A DNA stretch of 6,227 nt, taken from Saprospiraceae bacterium (GTDB lineage Bacteria; Bacteroidota; Bacteroidia; Chitinophagales; Saprospiraceae). Where the stretch lies: assembly GCA_020852155.1 (NCBI GenBank), contig JADZBJ010000277.1:1-6227 (forward strand), in the 5' to 3' direction. The notes beneath the pieces are model-generated. The model made no database searches and was not told the DNA's origin. It worked only from the letters and a program-made list of their open reading frames with translations. The position numbers and the translations under genes were made by a program. Shown one piece after another: positions 6,205-6,227 of this stretch; within the stretch, counting starts at the first letter, position 1, and each line of letters opens with the position of its first letter.

Positions 6205-6212
6205 CAAAACTA
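6205..6212 (-). promoter_or_regulatory. Putative Bacteroidota -7 promoter box for the EAD11-like gene
   Basis: The minus strand reads TAGTTTTG, an exact match to TAnnTTTG. Transcription would start near 6198-6201, about 45-50 bases before the TTG at 6152. The -33 element would lie beyond the window edge. The box overlaps the in-frame stop (6210-6212) upstream of the gene, which limits how far upstream the true start can be. Confidence 0.45.
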
Positions 6213-6227
6213 ATGTGGTTTGGGAAA

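Overview
The window looks like chromosomal DNA of a Bacteroidota bacterium, most likely from the Saprospiria/Chitinophagia side of the phylum. Three things point there. The central gene carries a type IX secretion (T9SS) C-terminal sorting domain. All three genes have an exact Bacteroidota-type -7 promoter box (TAnnTTTG) upstream. The last gene starts with what reads as an effector-associated domain of the EAD11 type, known from conflict/signalling proteins that are abundant in this phylum. The genus cannot be named from the sequence alone.

Layout. (1) On the minus strand, 53-1171 encodes a complete integral-membrane acyltransferase-3 (OafA-like) protein; its stop codon lies inside a short degenerate repeat tract (28-70). 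(2) A 321-base divergent spacer (1172-1492) carries a -7 box for each flanking gene. (3) On the plus strand, 1493-4843 encodes a 1116-residue secreted protein: signal peptide, vanadium-dependent haloperoxidase (PAP2-fold) domain with all vanadate ligands present, six MopE-like acidic metal-binding repeats, and a T9SS sorting domain. (4) The convergent region 4844-5306 holds a second tract of the short repeat, a strong bidirectional hairpin terminator (4907-4950) and an array of about 5.4 copies of an exact 56-bp tandem repeat (5005-5309). (5) On the minus strand, 5307-6152 encodes a 281-residue membrane protein: N-terminal EAD11-like domain, one transmembrane helix, a Thr/Pro/Ser/Gln-rich linker and a short WG-repeat-like C-terminal domain. 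It has no in-frame ATG or GTG start, and TTG is the best candidate.

The three genes look like separate transcription units: genes 1 and 2 diverge, genes 2 and 3 converge onto a shared terminator, and nothing shows they act in one pathway. What links them is architecture: each stop codon lies in, or touches, a repetitive tract. The most interesting items are the 56-bp nested repeat at the end of gene 3, the membrane-anchored EAD11-like protein, and the haloperoxidase/MopE-repeat/T9SS fusion.
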